Below, one piece after another: positions 15,676 to 23,833 of a stretch of DNA of 36,523 nucleotides; position 1 is the stretch's first letter, and each line of letters begins with the position of its first letter. The notes beneath the pieces were generated by a model. The model was not told the DNA's origin, did not search any database, and saw only the letters and a program-made list of their open reading frames with translations. A program made the translations under genes and the position numbers. The DNA comes from Candidatus Neomarinimicrobiota bacterium (GTDB taxonomy: Bacteria > Fidelibacterota > UBA8477 > JABMPR01): positions 1 to 36,523 of the forward strand of contig JAYEKW010000125.1 in assembly GCA_034716895.1 (NCBI GenBank), in the 5' to 3' direction.

Positions 15676-15693
15676 TGTCATAAATAAATAACA
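15676..15693 (-). promoter_or_regulatory. Candidate activator-binding dyad (TGTT-N8-ATGACA)
   Basis: The minus strand reads TGTTATTTATTTATGACA. It ends 119 bp upstream of the T of the -24 box and is the best form of the motif shared by three promoters of the island. The plus strand holds GTGTC, which recalls the (C/G)TGTC element described for Pseudomonas PilR, but such a short match is weak support. Confidence 0.5.
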
Positions 15694-16170
15694 TCTATTT
15701 ATATCGGATAGGCTAAAACAGTAAGAATATGGCACAAATACTGATAATAATAGATACTAATATTGCTATAACATCATATATAACAATAATATATGAATGT
15801 GTCATATTCTGTTTGCAGAATGATAGTATTTGGACTAAAGAAATTTGATTCTTGGTTGACGATAAGGTGAAACCAAGAGGTGTGTAATAATAATACTACT
15901 TACATGCTTTAAACAAAATCAGTTTATAATATCATATGGAAGGTTAGATAAAATAATAAAAGGGACTATAAATTGATAATACATGCTATAAAAGTAATTC
16001 AAGAATATTGCAGTGATTTTCTCATCCTTAAAATTAGGAAACAGACCATATCAAAGAATACTGATGACTTCTAACGTGACGTAGCCTTGTCATCTTGCTG
16101 TTATATTAAGTTGGCCTGAAATAGCCGGTTGCATCAGGAGTCATCACCTCGCAGCAGTGTAAGTTCTTTT

Positions 16171-16276
16171 GCCACGAAGACACCCATCTTCGCTGGAAGA
16201 GCTACGCCGGACAAGCAAAGGCTCAAAGAGCCATTCAGGGATTTTATAGAACATAGTGCCTTAGTGACTTTGTGGC
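16171..16276. repeat. Short inverted-repeat relic (GCCACGAAG...TTTGTGGC)
   Basis: The left end GCCACGAAGACAC and the reverse complement of the right end (GCCACAAAGTCAC) match at 10 of 13 positions. The inner right end reads 'GTGCCTTAGTGACTTTGTGGC' in part (about 16255-16276). This resembles a dispersed non-coding repeat common between genes of many environmental bacteria. It is about 106 bp and has no gene of its own. Confidence 0.5.
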
Positions 16277-16518
16277 TATATATATGTAAAATATACTTAC
16301 GGATAACATGGGCCGGTTTAATAAGTATGGATGATAAACGCGGATCAAATCTGCAATAATGCCAATCAGGCTTCCAAATTAGCCATAACTAATCCGCCCC
16401 TAGCCCCTTCCATCAGCGTTTTACTACACCGAGATAAGCCGAGGAGGGGACTTGGTTTGCCTAACGGTTCACACTTTAAAAATCACTTATGGACAGCATA
16501 GAACTGAAACTGATATTG

Positions 16519-17742
16519 CTAATGAATGGCTGAGCTCATCTGGAATATGGGTAAATAAAGGGTTACAATGATGATACTGACGACCACGCCCAATCCACCC
16601 ATAACAATTGGTTCAATAGTTTTTGAAAGTTTATCGACTGCAGTATTAAAATCAGCTTCATGAAATTCAGATATCTTTTCCAGCATGATGGCCATTGCAC
16701 CTGATTTTTCACCAACTCCTATCATCGAACTAACCATAATTGGAAAAACATCATCGTATTTTGCCAATTGCCCACCCAAGCTGCGGCCGTGAGCAACCTG
16801 TGTGGAAACATTTTCACAGATCTCTTTTATATAAACATTATCTGATGTATCACCTGCAATTTTCAGTGCGGTGATGATTGAAACTTCAGCCCGAATTAAA
16901 ACTGATAAAGTTTTGGCAAACCTTGCGATCAATGATTTATGTATGATATGACCGGCAACGGGAGTTTTAAAGATGTGTTTATCAATGAAATATCTGCCCT
17001 TTGTCGAGGTCTTGAAAGCCCTGAAGCCTATCCATAAACCTCCACCAATAATTGCTTCCAGTATTATGTGGGTGCTCATGAATTCACTGATGTTAATCAT
17101 CACTTGAGTGGATGCAGGAAGCTCAGCACCAAAACTGTCGAAAATATCAGCAAATTTTGGCATAAGCCCAAACATAACACCTGCCAATACTACTCCGAAG
17201 AAACCGGCAATGAATTTTGGATAACTGACTGCTGAGCTAAGACGCTTACGAACATCATCTTCTTTTTCAATGTATATGGCTATCTGACTAAGGATCTGAT
17301 CCAGACCACCACCCATTTCCGCAGCATTTACCATGGAGATGACGAAACCGGGAAAAATATTTCGGTGTTCAGATAATGCCTCTGAAAAGGGATGCCCTGC
17401 TTTAACAAATATTAGAATCTCACCCAGAGCATTTTTGAAATTTTTATCTTCAAATTGGAGTTGTACAATAGAAATGGCATCAACCAGTTGAATTCCAGCA
17501 TCCAGCAACGTAGACAGCTCTCTGAAAAAGATGACCTTAAGTGTGGGGTCAACCTTGGGCGGTGTGAGGTTTATCTCACTGAGTTTCCAAGAGCGCTTCT
17601 TTCGACGTACAGGTTCAACACTAACCGGTCTGAGACCCATCTTGCGCAACTCTGCACTGACTTCCTCCCTGGTGAAGCCGCCTAGAGTGCCCTCGCGACG
17701 TTTACCCTTTTCATCAACGGCTATGTATCGAAAATTTCCCAT
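16519..17742 (-). CDS. pilC: Type IV pilus platform protein PilC
   Basis: This 407-residue inner-membrane protein of the GspF/PilC family has two T2SSF domains (about residues 70-195 and 272-395), each with 'LSxLLxAG'-like and 'GExSG'-like elements ('LSTLLDAGIQLVDAI', 'GVGEKSGAMAIMLEKI'), and three expected membrane helices. It converts PilB rotation into pilin insertion. The N-terminus 'FRYIAVDEKGKRREG' is standard. It begins 5 nt after the pilB stop. The C-terminus ends just after 'TLYLPIFQMSSAI', as expected for the full family length. Confidence 0.93.
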   Translation of the reverse strand: MGNFRYIAVDEKGKRREGTLGGFTREEVSAELRKMGLRPVSVEPVRRKKRSWKLSEINLTPPKVDPTLKVIFFRELSTLLDAGIQLVDAISIVQLQFEDKNFKNALGEILIFVKAGHPFSEALSEHRNIFPGFVISMVNAAEMGGGLDQILSQIAIYIEKEDDVRKRLSSAVSYPKFIAGFFGVVLAGVMFGLMPKFADIFDSFGAELPASTQVMINISEFMSTHIILEAIIGGGLWIGFRAFKTSTKGRYFIDKHIFKTPVAGHIIHKSLIARFAKTLSVLIRAEVSIITALKIAGDTSDNVYIKEICENVSTQVAHGRSLGGQLAKYDDVFPIMVSSMIGVGEKSGAMAIMLEKISEFHEADFNTAVDKLSKTIEPIVMGGLGVVVSIIIVTLYLPIFQMSSAIH

Positions 17743-17747
17743 ATTTG

Positions 17748-19352
17748 CTAGGCTACCCTGATAATCTCATCCAAAGTGGTTAGGCCACGACGAGCTCGAT
17801 CAAGCCCCTCGTGAAAAACTGATAATGTTCCAGCTTCCTCTGCTGCCTTGCGTATCTCTGCTTCAGAAGCATCATTAATTATAAGCTCCTTTATAGTTGC
17901 ATCCATAAACAAAATTTCGTGTATACCAAAACGCCCCCAATATCCAGAGCCGGAACACTGTTTGCAACCCTTTCCCTTATAATATGTGTCTTTCGAAATA
18001 TCAATATTATGTCGATTCAAAAAAAGTTTAATATCTATTGAGGGTTCGACAGGTACCCGACAATTCGTGCAGACCCTTCTTACCAGGCGCTGAGCGACAA
18101 TGACTGAAATTGAAGAAACAATCAAGTACTTATCAATGCCCATATTTATCAGGCGAATGATAGTTGCTACTGAACTATTTGTATGAAGGGTACTGAGGAC
18201 AAGGTGTCCAGTGAGAGCCGCCTTAATGGCGATCTCCGCCGTTTCCAGATCACGAATTTCACCAACCATGACAATATCTGGATCCTGCCGGAGAATTGAA
18301 CGTAGTGCTGAAGCGAAGGTTAAACCTACTCCCGGTCGAGCTTGAACCTGGTTGATTCCAGAAAGCCGGTACTCTACCGGATCTTCAACAGTAATGATAT
18401 TTAACTGCGGGCTATTAACAAAATTGAGAATTGAGTAAAGGGTGGTAGTTTTACCTGACCCTGTAGGTCCGGTCACCAGGATCATGCCTGTAGATGCTCT
18501 GGCTTTTTCCTTTAGCTGGTTAAGCTTTTTCTCGGGGAAGCCAAGGTCATCAATATTCAGGGAGATAGAACCCTGATCCAAAATACGCATAACGATCTTT
18601 TCCCCGTATATACCAGGGATGGTAGAGCACCTTACATCAACGCTACGCCCCATGATCTTAAATTTTACACGACCATCCTGGGGTACCCGTCGTTCTGCAA
18701 TGTCAAGATCGGCCAATATCTTGATACGTGCGATCACACCAGACTGCAACCGACGATTTGCCGGTGGGAACTCTCTTAACATGCCATCAATTCTAAGCCG
18801 GATTCTGAGATTATTTTCCTGAGGTTCAATGTGAATATCACTGGCTCGCTCTTGAATAGCCTGAACCAGGAGTGAGTTGACAAATACAACAGCCGGAGCA
18901 TCAGTGGCTTGCGTTCGCAGGATATCGATGCTGTCTTCATCGATTTCTTCCTCTTCTTCCAACTCATCCTCTACTTCAACCAGATCTTGTAGAGTGTCTT
19001 CAAAAGCATTTTTATCTGAGAAAATCGTTCCGATGGCAAATTCAATGTCATCCGGATCAGCCCAGACCGTTGTGACCTCCTTCTGGATCTTGCTTCGAAT
19101 GATCTGAAGGGCTATCATATCCAGAGGATCAGCCATGGCCAGAACAACTGTACCATCTTCCAGCTCTTCCACGGGGACGAGACGATGGAATTGACATACT
19201 TCTTCCGATATCTTCAATGCTGCACTGGTGGCAAAAGAGGCGATTCCCTTAAGATTTGTCCGGCTAAGACCAAAAGTACCATAAATCTCAGTGATACCCT
19301 TGGCTTGGATAGTGCTAATACTAGGGGTTGATTCTTTTTTGACTAATTCCAT
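17748..19352 (-). CDS. pilB: Pilus extension ATPase PilB
   Basis: This 534-residue hexameric ATPase powers pilin polymerisation. It has Walker A 'GPTGSGKT' at 295-302, an Asp box around 'ILADLDIAERRVPQDGR', Walker B 'DPDIVMVGEIRD' at 357-368, a His box 'GHLVLSTLHTN', and a four-Cys zinc site C428/C431/C463/C466, a mark of PilB/GspE rather than PilT. The N-terminal MshEN-like domain is short, and a very acidic linker lies at about 126-142. Immediately upstream an in-frame 15-codon frame (19400-19353) ends with TAA that abuts this ATG. The ribosome site (GAGAAAATAA) is weak. It forms a pair with pilC. Confidence 0.93.
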   Translation of the reverse strand: MELVKKESTPSISTIQAKGITEIYGTFGLSRTNLKGIASFATSAALKISEEVCQFHRLVPVEELEDGTVVLAMADPLDMIALQIIRSKIQKEVTTVWADPDDIEFAIGTIFSDKNAFEDTLQDLVEVEDELEEEEEIDEDSIDILRTQATDAPAVVFVNSLLVQAIQERASDIHIEPQENNLRIRLRIDGMLREFPPANRRLQSGVIARIKILADLDIAERRVPQDGRVKFKIMGRSVDVRCSTIPGIYGEKIVMRILDQGSISLNIDDLGFPEKKLNQLKEKARASTGMILVTGPTGSGKTTTLYSILNFVNSPQLNIITVEDPVEYRLSGINQVQARPGVGLTFASALRSILRQDPDIVMVGEIRDLETAEIAIKAALTGHLVLSTLHTNSSVATIIRLINMGIDKYLIVSSISVIVAQRLVRRVCTNCRVPVEPSIDIKLFLNRHNIDISKDTYYKGKGCKQCSGSGYWGRFGIHEILFMDATIKELIINDASEAEIRKAAEEAGTLSVFHEGLDRARRGLTTLDEIIRVA

Positions 19353-19493
19353 TTATTTTCTCAGTGCAGAAAAGATTGTCAGCAATTCTTTACGCTTCAT
19401 AATCTAAACGGCATTGTGGGAATGTGAAAAGGTGAATATGGGAGATTGTGTCGCTATTTTATTACAGACACAGATTTACTCGCCAAAATCGAG

Positions 19494-20879
19494 TCAATTC
19501 TGTATGCCCAGTTTTTTTAGCTTTAAATGCAGATGCTGCCGACTCAAACCGGCTGATTGTGCAGCCTTGCTGATGTTTAGCTCTGCCTGTTGTAATAGAG
19601 CCTGGAAGTATAATTTTTCAAATTCCTCCTTGGCTTCTGCATACGTTTCCACGTGCTGTTCATTCTGAAATAGCATCGCAGTTCCTCCGTGGAGAAGATG
19701 GGCAGGCAGATCTGAAACGGCGATGGTATCATCCTTACACATGATCATCGCATTCTCAAGAACATTTACCAATTCACGAATATTACCGGGCCAATCATAG
19801 GTGTTAAAAACTTGGAATGCCTTGGGTGCAATTCGGGTGACACTCTTGCCCATCACACTGGAAAGTCGTTTTAAGTGATACTCAATGATCACTGGCAAAT
19901 CCTCTTTGCGATCCCTAAGTGGTGGGATTTCAATATGAAAAACATTTAGTCTGAAATATAGATCCTCACGGAATCGACCGATTTTAACCAATTCTTCAAT
20001 ATTTTGATTCGTTGCAGCAACAACGCGGAGCTTTAATGGTATTTCCACACTGCTGCCAACACGACGAATGGCACTGGTCTCTAAAACGCGTAGCAATTGT
20101 ATCTGAAATTCTGGTGTCGTTTCAGTGATCTCATCCAAAAAGATAGTTCCGTTATGCGATTCTTCGAACACCCCGCTCCGACGCTCATTGGCTCCAGTAA
20201 ACGAGCCTTTTTCATGTCCGAATAAAGTACTTTCCAAAAGAGTGCCTGGAATACTGCCACAATTGATAGGGATAAATGAACCCTTTGCATTACGGCTCTG
20301 TGAGTGGATCAGACGGGCAGCAACTTCCTTACCGGTTCCAGATTCACCGGTTAGCAATACAGTTGTATTATAGTCGGCTACGGTTGTGATTTTTTCCAGG
20401 ATCTTCTGCATGACAGCAGAGTGAGCTTCAATGTCAAGATAATCAGTGTGCCGCTTCAACTCTTTGCGAAGTGCTATATTTTCACTGCGGATGCGTTTCT
20501 CTGATAACCCACGTGTGATTCTGATCTGAAGTTGGTTAAGATCAATAATCGGTTTGGCCAGGTAGTCATAAGCACCATGCTGAATACATTTCACGACAAT
20601 GTCAGTATCTTGAATAGCACTCACCATAATGATGATAATCTCTGGACTACTCTGCTTAAATTGTTCCAGTAGTTTTAAGCCACTTATGCGCGGCATATTG
20701 ATATCCAATACAGCAACATCAATATCCTCTTGTTCAAAGATCTCTATGGCAACTTCAGGGGTGATAGCTGTGAAAATCTTGTATCCCAGATCCCCCAGGA
20801 AATTCTCAAAAAGATGAGTAATATCCGGTTCATCATCAACGATCAGGATTTGGGCGATGGATTTTACTTTGGCATTCAT
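19494..20879 (-). CDS. NtrC-family sigma-54 activator (PilR-like)
   Basis: This 461-residue response regulator has a receiver domain (about 10-125, phospho-acceptor D59, K109) and an AAA+ domain with Walker A 'GESGTGKE' at 178-185. The sigma-54 contact loop is 'GSFTGA' at 225-230 (usual GAFTGA with A to S), and Walker B is 'GTIFLDE' at 244-250. A Fis-type helix-turn-helix ends the protein ('NISKAAQSAGLSRQHLHLKL'). AGGTGA precedes the ATG. It sits upstream of pilB and pilC, beside four sigma-54-type promoters in the pilin island, so it is the natural activator of the pilins. No PilS-type membrane kinase is in the window; the Rec-PAS kinase at 2442-3950 is a possible partner. Confidence 0.92.
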   Translation of the reverse strand: MNAKVKSIAQILIVDDEPDITHLFENFLGDLGYKIFTAITPEVAIEIFEQEDIDVAVLDINMPRISGLKLLEQFKQSSPEIIIIMVSAIQDTDIVVKCIQHGAYDYLAKPIIDLNQLQIRITRGLSEKRIRSENIALRKELKRHTDYLDIEAHSAVMQKILEKITTVADYNTTVLLTGESGTGKEVAARLIHSQSRNAKGSFIPINCGSIPGTLLESTLFGHEKGSFTGANERRSGVFEESHNGTIFLDEITETTPEFQIQLLRVLETSAIRRVGSSVEIPLKLRVVAATNQNIEELVKIGRFREDLYFRLNVFHIEIPPLRDRKEDLPVIIEYHLKRLSSVMGKSVTRIAPKAFQVFNTYDWPGNIRELVNVLENAMIMCKDDTIAVSDLPAHLLHGGTAMLFQNEQHVETYAEAKEEFEKLYFQALLQQAELNISKAAQSAGLSRQHLHLKLKKLGIQN

Positions 20880-21075
20880 ACAATTCTCACCTGCATATTT
20901 TTAAGTCACTTTATTCAGTCGAACAAGAAACATTGTCAGACAGTACATAGTATATAAAAAAAATGACTAAATGTGTAGTATATATACGACAAATGTAAGA
21001 TTTTATTTCCCAAGTGAGAATTGTCACATTAGCGGACTTCGAAAAGGTCTTCAGCCTCCACTAAGTAGAATAATA

Positions 21076-21555
21076 TTATTTATTTACAGTTTTAGATAGT
21101 AGTGGGTTTGCCGTTAAGCAGGTTTCCCACCAACCCAAACCGGTTGGATCCATGAGATGTTTTAGAGTAGTTTGACTTAAAACATGATCAAGTACAGATT
21201 GAATAGCGCACCAGAAAGAACGTACCGTACAATGATCAAAATGGGCGCATACTTCACCAGTTCCAGAAAAGTGATCACAAAAACCTACTCCAAATAATTT
21301 GCCGCCCAAAACCTCAAACACATCACTAAGCACAATTTCATCTGCTGGTTTGGCTAAAGTATATCCACCATCTTTGCCGCGACTGCTCTCCACAAAACCG
21401 TTGATCCGTAGAATCCGAACTAGTTTGGCCGTATTGGCTGTGGTTAGCTGCTCAGCCTGACTGATGGCTGAAATACTACTTCCACCACTACCAGTTTCTC
21501 GCCCGATATGCAGTAAACAACGGATACCATACTCTTCCTGGGCACTGATCTTCAT
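21076..21555 (-). CDS. Rrf2-family Fe-S regulator of the suf operon
   Basis: This 159-residue winged-helix repressor begins 'MKISAQEEYGIRCLLHI', has the helix-turn-helix 'TTANTAKLVRILRINGFVESSRGKDGG' (about residues 38-64) and three conserved cysteines C93, C103 and C109, which in IscR/SufR-like proteins bind a [2Fe-2S] or [4Fe-4S] cluster. Spacing between the first two Cys is wider than in E. coli IscR. As the last gene after sufB-C-D-S-U-sufT it probably reports cluster supply and controls the operon. A 187-bp repeat-bearing spacer separates it from sufT, so it may have a separate promoter. No clear ribosome site is seen at the ATG. Confidence 0.88.
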   Translation of the reverse strand: MKISAQEEYGIRCLLHIGRETGSGGSSISAISQAEQLTTANTAKLVRILRINGFVESSRGKDGGYTLAKPADEIVLSDVFEVLGGKLFGVGFCDHFSGTGEVCAHFDHCTVRSFWCAIQSVLDHVLSQTTLKHLMDPTGLGWWETCLTANPLLSKTVNK

Positions 21556-21589
21556 GCAGCTATTGATCCATTTATGGAAAACCAGTTAA

Positions 21590-21665
21590 CTACCCTTCGA
21601 TCTTGCTCAGGACAGGCGCCGAATGCAGAGCGAGGCATTGAACTTGTCGAAATGGACGCATGGAC
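21590..21665. repeat. Dispersed repeat relic (CCTTCGAT...GCTCAGGACAGG...TTGTCGAA)
   Basis: The stretch holds 'CCTTCGATCTTGCTCAGGAC' and 'TTGAACTTGTCGAAATGG', parts of a non-coding repeat that occurs between genes in many environmental bacterial genomes. It lies between sufT and the Rrf2 gene, inside the presumed operon. Short translated frames across it are not real genes. A similar trace (CCCTTCGATACGATC...CACTCAGG) is at about 29578-29615. Confidence 0.45.
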
Positions 21666-21742
21666 TATTATTTGCCCCCATGGTAAGCGACTTGAGAAGA
21701 TTCTTTGCAGAAGATCAACATATTCAGTAACTATTTTCAATT

Positions 21743-22078
21743 TTAAAGCAATCCCAACTGCAACAGCCCAGCTTCAGTAATCATATCTTTGTGCCACTGG
21801 GGTTCCCAGACCACTTCGACATCTGCAAACTCCAGTTCATCCACTTCCTGTAAGATCTGTTGTTTGACAGAGATCGGTAAAGAACCGGCGACCGGACAAT
21901 TGGGGGCCGTTAAGGTCATCTTGACATACGCTTCCAGCTCTTCTGTGACGGTAACATCATAGATTAAGCCCAGGTCGTAGATATTTACTGGAATCTCCGG
22001 ATCGAAAATTGTTTTGATGGTCGCTATGATCTTCTCTTCAATTTCTTTCAGATCAATTTCAGGGATATTGTCATGCAT
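21743..22078 (-). CDS. sufT: MIP18/DUF59 Fe-S maturation protein SufT
   Basis: This 111-residue protein of the MIP18 (DUF59, PaaD-like) family has 'DPEIPVNIYDLGLIYDV' at about 26-42 and 'LTAPNCPVAGSLP' at 56-68, with the conserved reactive Cys at 61. Such proteins help deliver clusters during Fe-S protein maturation, and in many bacteria are encoded at the end of suf operons as SufT. The position after sufU supports that role. Start at 22078 is the only sensible ATG. The 82-bp gap to sufU holds a short repeat-like trace (about 22095-22118). Confidence 0.9.
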   Translation of the reverse strand: MHDNIPEIDLKEIEEKIIATIKTIFDPEIPVNIYDLGLIYDVTVTEELEAYVKMTLTAPNCPVAGSLPISVKQQILQEVDELEFADVEVVWEPQWHKDMITEAGLLQLGLL

Positions 22079-22160
22079 AATAGGGTCCAGTTTTAACCAC
22101 AGAGCTCACAGTGAACACTCCGATTGCAAATTGTTTCGTGGAAAAGTTCATCGAATTGTT

Positions 22161-22616
22161 TCAATTTTCTGTTTGGGTTGTTTCATCAGTGCTGTCAAGG
22201 GCATTCATGAGCGTATGCCATGAAAGACTGGCGCATTTAACCCGAGCCGGAAATTCTTGGACACCGGCAAAAATGCCCAGCTTACCAAGGCTTTCCAACT
22301 CTTCAGCATCAAGTGGTTTACCAGTAACCAGATCATGAAAATGTTTAAAAATATTTTTTGTATCCACGACTGTCCTACCCTTCAGGAACTGAGTCATCAA
22401 ACTGGCTGATGAAGTGGAAATGGCACAACCACTGCCGATGAAAGCAATATCCTTGATCATTCCGTCTTCAATATCCAGGAAAAGTTCAAGCTTATCGCCG
22501 CACAGTGGATTGTACCCATTGGCGTGATGCGAGCATGGTTCCAACTTTCTAAAATTCCGGGGATTTTTATTGTGATCCAGGATGACTTCCTGGTATAGCT
22601 CTCGTAGTTCTGACAT
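22161..22616 (-). CDS. sufU: SufU sulfur-transfer/scaffold-like protein
   Basis: This 151-residue SufU/IscU-fold protein has zinc ligands in 'NPLCGD' (C39, D41), 'GSGCAISTSSASLM' (C64) and 'RVKCASLSWHTL' (C128). The insert between the second and third Cys is the SufU form rather than IscU. It accepts sulfur from SufS and passes it to SufBCD. The start overlaps the sufS stop by one base (TGATG). The acidic, Gln/Thr-rich C-terminal tail is slightly longer than usual. Confidence 0.94.
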   Translation of the reverse strand: MSELRELYQEVILDHNKNPRNFRKLEPCSHHANGYNPLCGDKLELFLDIEDGMIKDIAFIGSGCAISTSSASLMTQFLKGRTVVDTKNIFKHFHDLVTGKPLDAEELESLGKLGIFAGVQEFPARVKCASLSWHTLMNALDSTDETTQTEN

Positions 22617-23833
22617 CAGCCCATGAGCTCCTTTACTTTCCGGATGGCTGCAGTAATTGCATCCACTTCCGCTTTGGTGTTATAAAAGCAGAGCGATACT
22701 CTAGTTGTGGCTGGGATATTAAAACAATCCATTACCGGTTGGGTACAATGATGGCCGGTGCGTACTGCCACACCTTCCATATCCATGATTGTCCCAATAT
22801 CGTGAGGGTGAACGCCCTCAAGCACGAATGAAATTACACTGCCTTTGTGAGCTGAAGTTCCAATGATCCGCAATCCATCAATTGTCTCGAGTTGCTCAGT
22901 TGCGTAATGCAACAGCTTTTGCTCGTAATCATCGATCACTGCAATACCCAGCTCTGAGACATAATCAAGGGCGGTTGCCAAACCAATGGTCCCCTCTATG
23001 TTTGGTGTGCCAGCCTCGAACTTATGGGGGATATCATTGAACTTGGTTCTCTCGAAACTTACATCAAGGATCATATCGCCACCGCCTTGATACGGTTGCA
23101 TACTCTGTAGATGTTTTTCCTGCGCATACAGGGCACCGATCCCGGTGGGACCATAGATCTTGTGTCCGGAAAATACAAAGAAATCACATTCCAGAGCCTG
23201 GACATCAATGGGAAAGTGAGCAACAGATTGAGCACCGTCTATCAAAACAGGAATATTTCGAGTGTGAGCCTGCTTAATAATTGTGGAAACATCATTGATA
23301 GTTCCCAGAGAATTGGACATATGCGTGACTGCCACTAACTTGACCTTTTTACTCAGGAGCTGTGGTAAAAGGGAAAGATCCAATTCACCATTTTCCAATA
23401 GGGGAATGATTTTGAGCTTGGCTTGTTTGCGCTCAGCCAACATTTGCCAGGGCACTATATTGGAATGATGTTCCATTTCCGAGATCAGGATCTCATCGCC
23501 ATTTTCCAACAGTGGTTCCAGGAAACTGGAAGCTACCAGATTAATTGCCTCGGTTGCTCCTCGTACGAAAACGATTTCCCTGGTACTTCCGGCGTTGATG
23601 AAATTTTTGACCGTTTCACGGGCTCCCTCATACAGAGCTGTTGATCGTTGACTGAGGAGGTGGACTCCCCTGTGAATATTTGCATAGCTATGGGTATATA
23701 GATCACTGATGGCATCGATTACCTGCTGAGGCTTCTGGGTTGTGGCGGCATTATCAGCATAAACCAAAGGTTTACCATGAACCTGGATCTGTAGAATGGG
23801 GAAGTCATTACGGATTTTCTGAATATCAAACAT
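22616..23833 (-). CDS. sufS: Cysteine desulfurase SufS
   Basis: This 405-residue PLP-dependent group-II cysteine desulfurase releases sulfur from L-cysteine as a persulfide. PLP-binding Lys is K225 in 'FSGHKIYGPTGIG', and the catalytic Cys is C363 in 'VRTGHHCTQPVM'. The N-terminus 'YADNAATTQKP' and 'SEMEHHSNIVPW' are diagnostic. Length agrees with the family. It overlaps sufD by 8 bp and sufU by 1 bp. Confidence 0.96.
   Translation of the reverse strand: MFDIQKIRNDFPILQIQVHGKPLVYADNAATTQKPQQVIDAISDLYTHSYANIHRGVHLLSQRSTALYEGARETVKNFINAGSTREIVFVRGATEAINLVASSFLEPLLENGDEILISEMEHHSNIVPWQMLAERKQAKLKIIPLLENGELDLSLLPQLLSKKVKLVAVTHMSNSLGTINDVSTIIKQAHTRNIPVLIDGAQSVAHFPIDVQALECDFFVFSGHKIYGPTGIGALYAQEKHLQSMQPYQGGGDMILDVSFERTKFNDIPHKFEAGTPNIEGTIGLATALDYVSELGIAVIDDYEQKLLHYATEQLETIDGLRIIGTSAHKGSVISFVLEGVHPHDIGTIMDMEGVAVRTGHHCTQPVMDCFNIPATTRVSLCFYNTKAEVDAITAAIRKVKELMG

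Larger units (their letters stand above)
15446..16518. other. AT-rich spacer between pilin and pilC
   Basis: This 1.07-kb spacer holds the leader and sigma-54 box of the pilin at 15047 (15543-15558), a candidate activator dyad (15676-15693), a long A/T-rich tract to about 16080, and a dispersed-repeat relic (16171-16276). Near 16395-16460 there is another repeat-like, G/C-richer stretch ('CCCCTAGCCCCTTCC' and 'GAGGAGGGGACTTGG'). No credible gene was found; a 76-codon frame across the relic is not protein-like. Confidence 0.45.

Noticed and set aside
16129-16359. 76-codon plus-strand frame
   Set aside because: It runs through the inverted-repeat relic at 16171-16276 and is not protein-like.
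19489-19505. Sigma-54-like sequence (TGGGCATACAGAATTGA) before pilB
   Set aside because: The spacing between the GG and TG elements is one base too long, and it lies in the end of the activator gene.
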